A stretch of 14,125 bases of DNA from the NCBI GenBank assembly GCA_047630355.1, contig JBLHXN010000086.1, positions 1-14,125 of the forward strand, written 5' to 3'. The DNA comes from JANQUM01 sp047630355. Lineage in GTDB: Bacteria > Bacteroidota > Bacteroidia > Cytophagales > Spirosomataceae. The position numbers and the translations under genes are program-made. Shown here in pieces: positions 6,994-13,985 of this stretch (positions are counted from its first letter, which is position 1; each line of letters begins with the position of its first letter). Under the pieces are notes generated by a model. It made no database searches, was not told the DNA's origin, and saw only the letters and a list, made by a program, of their open reading frames with translations.

Positions 6994-7860
6994 TTAACGC
7001 TTGGAAAGAACCTCTAGCTCAAACAACAATGGAGAAAATGGTGGGATAGAACCCGAACCTTTATCGCCGTAACCAATTTTAGAAGGAAAAATAATTGTGG
7101 CTTTTTCGCCGACTTTCATCTTCTTGAGTCCTTCTTCAAATCCTGGAATCACTGCGTTTGTACCGAGCGTCGTGGTAAATTCTCCTTCATCAAAAGTTAC
7201 ATCGTTAAGGAGTGTTCCTTTGTATTTCAAGACCACTTGGTCGCCGTTTGCTAATTGAGTGCCGCCAGAAACTGTTGTTGTTGGAATAAATCGTAAGTCC
7301 GTCTGAGTAATTTCTACGTTTTCGAAGTCTCTCTTATCAACGTAGGCTTCTATTTGCTCTTCTTCATCTCGAAAGCTCAATACTTCAATATCAGCTTTCA
7401 GCACTGACCAAGCGGGAGCCTGCTGAGATGCCTGACCTTGAAAAGCTTGACTAGCCGGGATAAGGAATGTGCCTTTCTCGCCTTCTTTCAGCAAAGAAAC
7501 AGACTCTAAAAAACCGTCAAATACGAAGCCGCTATAATACCCGAACGAAAAAGGGTCTCCAGTCAAAACGGTATCAACAATGCTGCCGTTTAGCAAAGCT
7601 AGCTTATAATACAACTTAACTTCTTCACCTAATTCAACGGATTTGCCCGTGGCATTTTTGGTGGTTACATTATAGTGTATCCCTGAAGCTGTTTTGGTGT
7701 AACCGCTTAGATTCTTGTTTTGCAAAAATGCTACGATTTCTTCTTCATTCTCCCGTACCGCACGCTCCAGATCTGTATCCAGAAACTTTTTGGTACAAGC
7801 CGTTGAAATAAATATTAACGCAACGCCAAGCAGAAAACCTGTTTTCTTTAAATATGTCAT
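6994..7860 (-). CDS. FKBP-type peptidyl-prolyl isomerase lipoprotein (second of two)
   Basis: The 288-residue product has a type II signal peptide with lipobox STAC (Cys22), giving a periplasm-facing lipoprotein. Two FKBP-like domains follow. The first (about 76-163) keeps the fold pattern (VKLYYKLALLNG, 81-92; LLKEGEKGTFLIP, 123-135) but has lost most active-site residues. The second (about 203-286) keeps Tyr213, Phe223-Asp224, Val237-Ile238, Tyr264 in IGYGDKG and Phe280, while the usual Trp of the pocket is Phe241. FKBP-type enzymes catalyse cis-trans isomerisation of prolyl peptide bonds in folding proteins. Flavobacterial gliding protein GldI is also an FKBP-type lipoprotein, but this link is only by analogy. 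It lies 9 bases after a similar gene and is the last of the nrnA-FKBP-FKBP run; the pair probably arose by duplication. Confidence 0.87.
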   Translation of the reverse strand: MTYLKKTGFLLGVALIFISTACTKKFLDTDLERAVRENEEEIVAFLQNKNLSGYTKTASGIHYNVTTKNATGKSVELGEEVKLYYKLALLNGSIVDTVLTGDPFSFGYYSGFVFDGFLESVSLLKEGEKGTFLIPASQAFQGQASQQAPAWSVLKADIEVLSFRDEEEQIEAYVDKRDFENVEITQTDLRFIPTTTVSGGTQLANGDQVVLKYKGTLLNDVTFDEGEFTTTLGTNAVIPGFEEGLKKMKVGEKATIIFPSKIGYGDKGSGSIPPFSPLLFELEVLSKR

Positions 7861-7869
7861 TCTTAAATT

Positions 7870-8721
7870 TTACTTTCTATTCACACTAACTAATTCCATC
7901 TCGAAACGTAACGGTGAGAAGGGCTTTATAATTCCTCCCGCTCCATTGGCACCGTACGCTAAGCTAGATGGAATTACAACCGTACGTTTTTCGCCGGCCT
8001 TCATATTCATCAACGTCTTTTCCCAACCTGGAATCACGTAGCTCATTCCAACTGGAAACTTGATTGGTTCTCCACCAATCGAGCTATCAAATTCTTCACC
8101 CGTTAGGAGTGTACCTTTGTAATGTACAGTTACGGTATCTCCAGCAGTTACTGCCGCTCCGCTACCCGCTTTATTTACTACAGAATAAATTCCGTCTTCA
8201 CTTTTTGTTGCTCCGGTAAGGTTCGCTATAACGTAATCCTCAATTATTTTGCCTTCGCCTTTCTCTTTTTCTTCTATTTCTTTCGCAAACTGTTCGCTGG
8301 TTTGAATGCTTCTCATTTTAACGGTGAAAAGCAAATCTGAACCTGCGGTAATGCCCGGAGGTAGTGGCTGCTGTGCCCGTGAATATAAAGAGTCAGCATT
8401 CACAAAAATGGTTGCACTGTCTCCTTCAGAAAGATTATAAAGTCCGTTTTCAAATGATCCTTTGAAGGGGCCTTTGCGAAGAGCTATCTGAATTGGTTCA
8501 CCGCTTTTATACGTATCGGTAATTACTAAAGTATCGTTACTTTCCGCTTTGATTACTAAGTCAAAAGTTACGATGTCACCATCTTTTCCTTTCACGTCTG
8601 AGCCGCCTGCTTCGTGTATTTGGTAGCGATCACCGTCTTCGGTTGTGGTTACTTTAAATTGATTGCATGAAGCAAAAAGTGCTGCTCCCGCAACAACTAA
8701 TGTAATTGATTTAAGATTCAT
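7870..8721 (-). CDS. FKBP-type peptidyl-prolyl isomerase lipoprotein (first of two)
   Basis: The 283-residue lipoprotein has lipobox FASC (Cys19). An N-terminal FKBP-like domain (about 46-138) has the beta pattern but none of the substrate-pocket residues. After a charged linker (EIEEKEKGEGK, 148-158) comes a complete FKBP domain (about 192-281) with Tyr201, Phe211-Asp212, Phe222, Val229-Ile230, Trp233, Tyr256 and Phe273, all the standard pocket residues, so it should be an active prolyl isomerase. It is expected to act on exported proteins in the periplasm. It lies 65 bases after nrnA and 9 bases before the second FKBP gene. A near-match to the -7 box (TTTATTTG, minus strand, 8763-8770) lies in the upstream gap, so an internal promoter is possible but not shown. 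Confidence 0.9.
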   Translation of the reverse strand: MNLKSITLVVAGAALFASCNQFKVTTTEDGDRYQIHEAGGSDVKGKDGDIVTFDLVIKAESNDTLVITDTYKSGEPIQIALRKGPFKGSFENGLYNLSEGDSATIFVNADSLYSRAQQPLPPGITAGSDLLFTVKMRSIQTSEQFAKEIEEKEKGEGKIIEDYVIANLTGATKSEDGIYSVVNKAGSGAAVTAGDTVTVHYKGTLLTGEEFDSSIGGEPIKFPVGMSYVIPGWEKTLMNMKAGEKRTVVIPSSLAYGANGAGGIIKPFSPLRFEMELVSVNRK

Positions 8722-8786
8722 CGAGTTATTATTGAAATGTTATTAGTTGTTTGAAAATTAGACAAATAAATATTGAAAATATAAAA

Positions 8787-9827
8787 TCAAGGCTGTGCCA
8801 GTAAATCGGCTTTTTGGCTTGGCAACAGGTTTAAGAACTTATCAACGGTTTTTTCGATTGTTTGGTGTGATCGTCCACCGGCAGCATTATGATGTCCGCC
8901 GCCTTCAAAGTTATCTCGTGAGAAATTACTGACCGAAAAATTATCAACGGAGCGGAAAGATATTTTGACTAAATCGTCTCGTTCCACAAAAATAGCTGAC
9001 ATCACCACTCCGGCGATTGAAAGTCCGTAATTTACGATGCCTTCGGTATCTCCGTTTTTTGAATTGAATTGTGCCAGTTCTTCTTTGGTAAAACTAAAAT
9101 AGGCAACCCTGTATTCGGGTAAATGGATTAGTTTTTGGCTCAACGCGTATCCTAAAAACCTTAAACGATCAACGGCGTTTGTATCAAATAATTTTCGGTG
9201 CACTAAACTGTTATTTACACCTTTTGCAATTAATTCACCGGCTACCCGATGTACGTCTGGCGTGGTAGCGGAGAAACGGAATGAACCCGTATCTGTCACT
9301 AATCCGGCGTAAAGGCATGTTGCCCCGTCGGCACTAAGAGCATCCGTTCCGAGTGTTTCTTCGAGCATCAAATAAATGAGCTCGCAGGTAGCAGCGGCTT
9401 TTTCGTTCCAAAAAACAAAGTCAGCGAAGCCTTCGGGTTGTTGGTGGTGATCTATCAAAACTTTTACCGCCGTACTTTTCCGGACGTCGTTTTCCATTTC
9501 CTTGATTCGGTTAAGCACCGAAAAGTCAAGACAGAAAATTACTTCAGCGTCAGAAATAAGTTGCGTTGCTTTTTCCCGTTCGTTTCCTTCAAAAACCGTA
9601 ATGTATTCCTGAAGCGGTAGCCAACGAAGAAAATCAGGATAATCTGTAGGAGGAATGACTGAAACCTGATGCCCCAACTTGGTTAGTACATCCGCAAGTC
9701 CCAGCGAAGACCCGAGAGCGTCGCCGTCGGGGTTTAGGTGGGTTGTGATAACAATCTTCTTTGAGGAAGACAGTAGGTTAAGAAAATCCTGTTTTTTGTT
9801 ATTATCTTCTGTAAAGTATTGCCGCAT
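8787..9827 (-). CDS. nrnA: DHH/DHHA1-family phosphoesterase (NrnA-like oligoribonuclease / pAp phosphatase)
   Basis: NrnA-type enzymes degrade short RNA oligonucleotides and dephosphorylate 3'-phosphoadenosine 5'-phosphate (pAp) in the cytoplasm, using two metal ions. The 346 residues show the DHH domain motifs in order: THLNPDGDALGS (29-40), with metal ligands His30, Asp34 and Asp36; CLDFS (99-103), with Asp101; the name-giving DHH (126-128); and LVTDTGSFRFS (176-186), with Asp178. The C-terminal DHHA1 domain ends in EGGGHHNAAGG (308-318), the RNA-binding glycine-rich motif. All catalytic residues are present. The gene is head-to-head with ndk across 140 bases and first in a run with two FKBP lipoproteins. 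DHH phosphoesterase, ndk and FKBP lipoprotein genes recur together in Bacteroidota as far as I recall. Preference among pAp, pGpG and nanoRNA cannot be told from sequence. Confidence 0.9.
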   Translation of the reverse strand: MRQYFTEDNNKKQDFLNLLSSSKKIVITTHLNPDGDALGSSLGLADVLTKLGHQVSVIPPTDYPDFLRWLPLQEYITVFEGNEREKATQLISDAEVIFCLDFSVLNRIKEMENDVRKSTAVKVLIDHHQQPEGFADFVFWNEKAAATCELIYLMLEETLGTDALSADGATCLYAGLVTDTGSFRFSATTPDVHRVAGELIAKGVNNSLVHRKLFDTNAVDRLRFLGYALSQKLIHLPEYRVAYFSFTKEELAQFNSKNGDTEGIVNYGLSIAGVVMSAIFVERDDLVKISFRSVDNFSVSNFSRDNFEGGGHHNAAGGRSHQTIEKTVDKFLNLLPSQKADLLAQP

Positions 9828-9853
9828 TAACCCTTCTAATTCGATTTAGGGGG

Positions 9854-9861
9854 CAAATGTA
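9854..9861 (-). promoter_or_regulatory. Candidate -7 promoter element for nrnA
   Basis: On the minus strand TACATTTG (followed by C) matches the Bacteroidota TAnnTTTGC consensus exactly, 26 bases before the nrnA start codon. A TTTTACC stretch lies about 20 bases further upstream, but an exact TTG is missing. The position is right for a promoter of the nrnA-FKBP-FKBP run. Confidence 0.5.
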
Positions 9862-9905
9862 CGAAGGTATTTCGGTAAAATGTCTGATTTACACACCATA
9901 ATCAC

Positions 9906-9913
9906 TATTTTTG
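9906..9913 (+). promoter_or_regulatory. Candidate -7 promoter element for ndk
   Basis: TATTTTTG (followed by C) matches TAnnTTTGC exactly and lies 54 bases before the ndk start. A TTTAC stretch at 9888-9892 may serve as a weak -33. Together with the box at 9854 on the other strand it gives a divergent promoter pair between ndk and nrnA. Confidence 0.5.
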
Positions 9914-9967
9914 CGGCGTTTTTAGAAGAAAAATCATATCATCAAAATATTAAAATAGGCAGAAAAT

Positions 9968-10387
9968 ATGGCAACGAACCGCACATTTACTATGATTAAA
10001 CCTCACGCCGTTGCGGCAAACGCAATTGGAGGGGTTACCGCAATGATTGAAGCGGCCGGATTTCGGGTAGTAGCTATGAAAAAAACGCAACTGACTGCAG
10101 AGCAGGCGGGTAAATTTTACGCCGTTCACGAAGGAAGACCATTCTACGGAGAGCTTTGCGAAATGATGTCAGCGGGAACAATTGTCCCAATGATTTTAGA
10201 AAAAGAAAACGCCGTAGCTGATTTTCGTACATTAATCGGAAGTACTGACCCCGCTGAAGCAGCAGAAGGAACTATCCGTAAGAAGTACGCTCTCTCAAAA
10301 GGTGAAAACGCTATTCACGGTTCAGATTCAGACGATAACGCTGCTCTTGAGTTAGCTTTCTTTTTCTCAGAAAGAGAAATGTATTAA
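9968..10387 (+). CDS. ndk: Nucleoside-diphosphate kinase
   Basis: NDK balances nucleoside triphosphate pools by moving the gamma-phosphate of ATP to other NDPs through a phospho-histidine intermediate in the cytoplasm. The 139 residues match the family length. TFTMIKPHAV (6-15) contains Lys11, and NAIHGSDS (114-121) holds the active-site His117 and Asn114. Arg87, Thr93 and Arg104 supply the phosphate contacts. EGRPFYGEL (55-63) is the conserved block on the way to the nucleotide site. Nothing is missing. The gene is monocistronic: its own TAnnTTTG box lies upstream, and a long hairpin follows the stop before a convergent lipoprotein gene. Confidence 0.97.
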   Translation: MATNRTFTMIKPHAVAANAIGGVTAMIEAAGFRVVAMKKTQLTAEQAGKFYAVHEGRPFYGELCEMMSAGTIVPMILEKENAVADFRTLIGSTDPAEAAEGTIRKKYALSKGENAIHGSDSDDNAALELAFFFSEREMY

Positions 10388-10397
10388 ATTGATTTTT

Positions 10398-10433
10398 GGA
10401 TATCAGGTGTCAGGTTACTGATGCCTGATATCC
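10398..10433. repeat. 36-base near-perfect hairpin between ndk and a lipoprotein gene
   Basis: GGATATCAGG (10398-10407) and CCTGATATCC (10424-10433) are perfect 10-bp complements. The inner bases TGTCAG and CTGATG extend the pairing with two G-U wobbles, giving a 16-bp stem around the four-base loop GTTA. Two copies of CCAACAT follow (10432-10445). Neither strand has a T-run directly after the stem, so it is not a textbook intrinsic terminator, although it sits between convergent genes where a terminator is expected. It may be a member of a dispersed repeat family. Confidence 0.65.
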
Positions 10434-10461
10434 AACATCCAACATTTTAAACTGACACTTC

Positions 10462-10899
10462 TTACTGCGTCTGCTCGTAATAATACATACCGCCATCTGC
10501 TAAAACTGCTCCAACGGGTGATCTTTCGTAAAGAGAAAGCATCGTTTTTCCGTCTTCAATAAAAACTGTATAGTAGCTATAATTTTGTTCTTTTTCAAAC
10601 GTAATGACTTTTGAATTTCCTTGCTCGGAAAGAGCGAATGGGGTGTTCTCTATTTCTTTTTTGTCTCGATAGCGGCGGAAGCGTTCGTTTGTTCCGTCAA
10701 TTTCTAACCGTTCAGTATAACCAAGTTCGGTGGCGGTTTGTGAAGTATTCGTGAATCCGTAGTTTACCCGTACAAATCTCCAGTTTCCGTGCAATTCTGC
10801 AACTGCTGGTATTACGCAGCATTCCGTTTTTTCGCACGAAGAAATAGCGAAGAATGATGTCGAGACGAAGAGAAGACAAATGAGTTTTAAGTTGTTCAT
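10462..10899 (-). CDS. Small lipocalin-like lipoprotein of unknown function
   Basis: This 145-residue protein has a type II signal peptide with lipobox ISSC (Cys22). The mature part opens with a Cys-rich stretch (CEKTECC, 22-28), followed by LHGNWRFVRVNYGF (36-49). The G-x-W near the start of a small beta-rich domain is typical of lipocalin-like Bacteroidota lipoproteins. The rest alternates short strands (YTERLEID, VITFEKE, YSYYTVFIEDG, MLSLYERS), consistent with a small beta-barrel. No catalytic motif is visible. Its ATG overlaps the serpin stop codon by four bases (ATGA), so translation is probably coupled to the serpin. That suggests a shared role, but its function is unknown. Confidence 0.75.
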   Translation of the reverse strand: MNNLKLICLLFVSTSFFAISSCEKTECCVIPAVAELHGNWRFVRVNYGFTNTSQTATELGYTERLEIDGTNERFRRYRDKKEIENTPFALSEQGNSKVITFEKEQNYSYYTVFIEDGKTMLSLYERSPVGAVLADGGMYYYEQTQ

Positions 10900-12104
10900 A
10901 AATTTACAATTTTACCGACGAACATAATCGTGTTGGAAGTGCGTTCTGAAATAGTGAACAAAAACGGACGATTACAAATAACGGTTGGATAATTTGGAAC
11001 GGAGGTCAATTCTATACCAATAGTAGTTACTGCCGCCGCTTCGGTACCTACTTCGTCAACCGCTAAAAACGCATCTTGTTTCACAAATCCAACTTTGATT
11101 TTACCCGCTGGCGGAGAGATTTTTGACAAATCTGCAGCACTTGAGAAAGCGGAAGGCATTCCCATTGAAATAAGCACGTCGTTTAGTTTTTTACTGTACT
11201 CCATCTTAAACTTCGGCAAACCGATAATCACTTTTTGCTCTTGGAGTTTACCTGCGAGTTCTTCCCAGTTTGCTGATGAGAAGCCGTTCACTACATTATC
11301 GGTCGATTCACCGTTTGGTAAAATAACGGTCATCACGTACCTATCGCTTCCGTACGGAAGCTCTACGGCTTGGTATGAATCTGTTGCGGCATATTTCAAC
11401 TCTTTGGTCATTTGCATCATGTCGGTTTCGTTATTTCCTGAAACGCCACTGAATGTAGTTTTGTACGTACTCTTCTTATCAAACGGGTGTTTCCAATCAC
11501 CTTTAAAATAAAGGGCGTTTATCAAAAACATAACTTGGTCGTTACTTATCTCATCGAGGATTTTTTTGACCTTTCCGTTTGTGTTATCACTCGCCCAACC
11601 ATTTATAGCATTTAAGGTAGCAGGTTGACTAAAGTCTTTTGTATAATGTTGGGCGTTAAACGTTTGTTTAAGCGTTCTGATGAATGCTTCCTCAACCGGA
11701 AAACCCTGCCGTTGCCAAATGGAATTAGCAATCGTATTTGTCACTTTGGGATCGGCTTTCGGTAGATTAGCTATCAGCTCACTGTATATAGTGTTGAGTT
11801 CATCGTCTGTGAGGTCATTAGTTTTCAGAACACTCTGTATCTCAGCTTTAGTTTGTCCGTCGGCACCGTTCAGAAGCATTCCGAGGGCAATGTGTAAGCT
11901 CAGCGGCGATACGAAGTAGCTTTTGTTTTTATCTTCATTGGAGTTTAGCTCTTTCCAAAAGTCAAAAGCAAACGCCGTGGTTTTATTAGAAAAGCCGACT
12001 GGAATTTCTACATCTCTCCCGATAGGGTTTACTACGTTTGAGCAATTCATTGTTGTGAGAATTATGATTGCCGAAAGGCAAAATAGCGTGATACTCTTTT
12101 TCAT
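10896..12104 (-). CDS. Serpin-family protease inhibitor, lipoprotein
   Basis: Serpins trap serine or cysteine proteases by inserting the cleaved reactive-centre loop into a beta-sheet. The 402-residue protein has a type II signal peptide with lipobox TMNC (Cys21), so it should be membrane-anchored. Family motifs are all present: VSPLSLHIALGMLLNGA (65-81), NALYFKGDW (196-204), VELPYG (247-252), LPKFKMEYSKKLNDVLISMG (296-315) and NRPFLFTI (378-385). The hinge DEVGTEAAAVT (350-360) has the small residues needed for loop insertion, so it is probably a true inhibitor. Counting from Gly353 as P15 puts P1-P1' at Thr367-Ser368, but the loop is two residues longer than in alpha-1-antitrypsin. The shutter His of antitrypsin is Gln343 here. 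Tannerella forsythia miropin is a known lipoprotein serpin of this phylum. It lies 6 bases after a META-like lipoprotein gene and overlaps the next gene by 4. Confidence 0.95.
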   Translation of the reverse strand: MKKSITLFCLSAIIILTTMNCSNVVNPIGRDVEIPVGFSNKTTAFAFDFWKELNSNEDKNKSYFVSPLSLHIALGMLLNGADGQTKAEIQSVLKTNDLTDDELNTIYSELIANLPKADPKVTNTIANSIWQRQGFPVEEAFIRTLKQTFNAQHYTKDFSQPATLNAINGWASDNTNGKVKKILDEISNDQVMFLINALYFKGDWKHPFDKKSTYKTTFSGVSGNNETDMMQMTKELKYAATDSYQAVELPYGSDRYVMTVILPNGESTDNVVNGFSSANWEELAGKLQEQKVIIGLPKFKMEYSKKLNDVLISMGMPSAFSSAADLSKISPPAGKIKVGFVKQDAFLAVDEVGTEAAAVTTIGIELTSVPNYPTVICNRPFLFTISERTSNTIMFVGKIVNL

Positions 12105-12110
12105 GACTGA

Positions 12111-12560
12111 CTATTGTATAAGTTTATAAGTAATGTGTTGATTTTCAATAACTGGCAAAATTAGCTTCAATGTTTCTCCGTTATTACTGATTTCGTAACT
12201 CTTGATTTTTGTAAGTAATTCGTAGTAATCTTTTTCAAACGAAACTGATGAAGTACTTCCTTCAATTTTTGTGCTCTGAATATCGTAAACAGTTATTGAG
12301 TTTTTTGTATCGTTAATATCGAAAGTAGAAAAGTAGAAATTGAGCGGCGATTTTCCGGTAATTATATAACGACCCGAACTGTCTTTTTCGTTTTTTAGCT
12401 CAATGGTTACGTCAAACGGAACTTGCTTATTGTCTGCGTAGCTTACCATTCGCCATTTTCCGAATAGGGGATTTGCACCCATATTCTCGTAGGGAGAGTA
12501 ACTTTCGTCAGAGCAGCTTAGCAGGAACAAACACGATAATAGTGGTAGTATAAATTTCAT
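12111..12560 (-). CDS. META-like (HslJ-like) small lipoprotein
   Basis: This 149-residue lipoprotein has lipobox LLSC (Cys16). After a short linker comes FGKWRMVSYADNKQVP (33-48), then RYIITGKSPLNFYFSTFDIND (64-84), a strand with TKIEGS (97-102), YYELLTKIKSYEIS (112-125) and GETLKLIL (128-135). The order of opening G-x-W, a central strand with G, an EL.. helix and a closing LKL strand resembles META/HslJ domains, although the central Cys-Asn of many members is absent, so the domain call is moderate. It is the first gene of the three-lipoprotein operon, 6 bases before the serpin. No clear TAnnTTTG box was found in the 60 bases before it. Its role is unknown; a periplasmic or surface partner of the serpin is only inferred from the operon. 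Confidence 0.7.
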   Translation of the reverse strand: MKFILPLLSCLFLLSCSDESYSPYENMGANPLFGKWRMVSYADNKQVPFDVTIELKNEKDSSGRYIITGKSPLNFYFSTFDINDTKNSITVYDIQSTKIEGSTSSVSFEKDYYELLTKIKSYEISNNGETLKLILPVIENQHITYKLIQ

Positions 12561-12631
12561 TTTTCTTTTAAAAGATAAAGAAAAACCAGAAGATTGTGTG
12601 AACGTTACCTTCCGATAATCCGAATCTAAAA

Positions 12632-12671
12632 ACCCTTTGTATAGTAGACCCGCTACTAAAACAAAGGGTTG
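12632..12671 (-). terminator. Intrinsic terminator of the nucleoside transporter gene
   Basis: Read on the minus strand, AACCCTTTGT and ACAAAGGGTT form a 10-bp perfect stem. Further pairing of TAGTAG with CTACTA lies inside, and the final TT runs on into TTTA, giving a five-T run. It lies 28 bases after the transporter stop codon and separates it from the lipoprotein operon, which must therefore have its own promoter between 12561 and about 12630. Confidence 0.78.
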
Positions 12672-12698
12672 GAAGTTCAGAAATGAAATTGTCTGAAG

Positions 12699-13985
12699 TT
12701 AGTAAAGTAAACCGGCAAAAGTAGCCGACAGAAGTGAAGCCATGCTCCCGCCCAAAACGGCTTTAAGTCCAAATTCTGAAAGGTTTTTGCGTTGACCAGG
12801 TGCCAACGAACCAATTCCTCCGATTTGAATTCCGATGGATGCGAAATTGGCAAAACCACACAACATATACGTTGCCATCATAATAGATTTCTGATGCGTA
12901 AAGTGTAGAACGTTTTCGGGGTTCCTTAATTCTGCTAATTGTACGTAACCCACAAATTCGGAAGCGGCGAGTTTAATACCTAATAATTGTCCCATTAGCA
13001 TTGTATCTTCTTTGGCTACGCCAATAAGCCACATTAGTGGCGAGAAAACTGTGCCGAGAATGGCTTCAAGCGAGAATTTTTGATAAGGCGAATGAGCCGA
13101 AATCCAACCATTAAGTCCAGTATATGAGCCAATAATATCACCCAGAATATAATTAATCATGGCAATAAAAGCGATGAATACTAAAAGCATAGCAGCAACA
13201 TTGGCAGCAAGTTTAAGTCCTTCGGTGGTTCCGGTAGCGATTGCGTCCAAAGCACTAGAACCTATTTTCTCTTTTGTGACTACGATATCAGATTCAATTT
13301 TCTCCGTTTGCGGATAAAGGATTTTCGCGATTACGATAGCTCCTGGGGCAGCCATTACGGATGCCGCTAAAAGATGCCGAGCAAACTCTGCTTCTTTTAC
13401 GGGATCACCGCCGCCTAAGAAGCCAATATAAGCTGCTAAAACCCCGCCCGCTAAAGTTGCCATTCCGGCGGTCATGACGAGCATGATTTCTGAGCGGTTC
13501 ATTTTTTCGAGGTACGCCTTTATCATCAGAGGAGCTTCCGTTTGCCCCAAAAAGATGTTACCAGCCACGCAAAGACCTTCTGCTCCAGACACTCCGAGGG
13601 TTTTTGTCAATACTTTTGCCAAGCCTTTAACTACTATTTGAATAGCCCCTATGTAAAAAAGAAGTGAAGTAAGAGCGGAAAAGAATATTATGGTGGGTAT
13701 TACCTGAAACAAAAAAATGAATCCGAAGCTTTCGACATTCATCATATCTCCCAGTAAAAACTGAGATCCGGAACGAGTAAAGTCTAAAATTTGTACAAAG
13801 AATTTGCCGAGGAAATTAAATACCCTCTCAACTACAGGCACTTTCAAAACGCCGTAAGCGAGTACTAATTGAATAAGCAGCCCAATTGCTACTACCCGGT
13901 AGTTAACGGCCTTTCTATTATCAGAAAGAAGAAACGCAATTCCTAAAATTGCAAAAATACCTACTACACCAATATACCTGTCCAT
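12699..13985 (-). CDS. CNT-family concentrative nucleoside transporter
   Basis: The 428-residue inner-membrane protein belongs to the NupC/CNT family, which imports nucleosides with Na+ or H+. Substrate-site motifs known from the Vibrio cholerae CNT structure are all here: GQTEAP (147-152), SEF (342-344) with Glu343, and CGFANFASIGIQIGGIGS (376-393) with Asn380 and Ser383. At least eight hydrophobic segments follow the CNT order: a N-terminal pair (5-20, 30-48), the scaffold helices (85-120) and the transport domain with its two re-entrant hairpins. The neighbouring Gly-rich run GFLGGGD (188-194) is typical of the family. Family subtype and ion cannot be settled, so no symbol is given. It has its own terminator and stands alone on the minus strand; the leader to its right has AATAAGT repeats. 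Supply of nucleosides is the likely role. Confidence 0.93.
   Translation of the reverse strand: MDRYIGVVGIFAILGIAFLLSDNRKAVNYRVVAIGLLIQLVLAYGVLKVPVVERVFNFLGKFFVQILDFTRSGSQFLLGDMMNVESFGFIFLFQVIPTIIFFSALTSLLFYIGAIQIVVKGLAKVLTKTLGVSGAEGLCVAGNIFLGQTEAPLMIKAYLEKMNRSEIMLVMTAGMATLAGGVLAAYIGFLGGGDPVKEAEFARHLLAASVMAAPGAIVIAKILYPQTEKIESDIVVTKEKIGSSALDAIATGTTEGLKLAANVAAMLLVFIAFIAMINYILGDIIGSYTGLNGWISAHSPYQKFSLEAILGTVFSPLMWLIGVAKEDTMLMGQLLGIKLAASEFVGYVQLAELRNPENVLHFTHQKSIMMATYMLCGFANFASIGIQIGGIGSLAPGQRKNLSEFGLKAVLGGSMASLLSATFAGLLY

Noticed and set aside
11095..11511. Plus-strand open frame of 138 codons inside the serpin gene
   Set aside because: The serpin has full-length family motifs; the antisense frame has none and is a shadow.
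12677..12859. Minus-strand 60-codon frame at the end of the transporter gene
   Set aside because: It overlaps the transporter in another frame, has no recognisable features and crosses its stop region.
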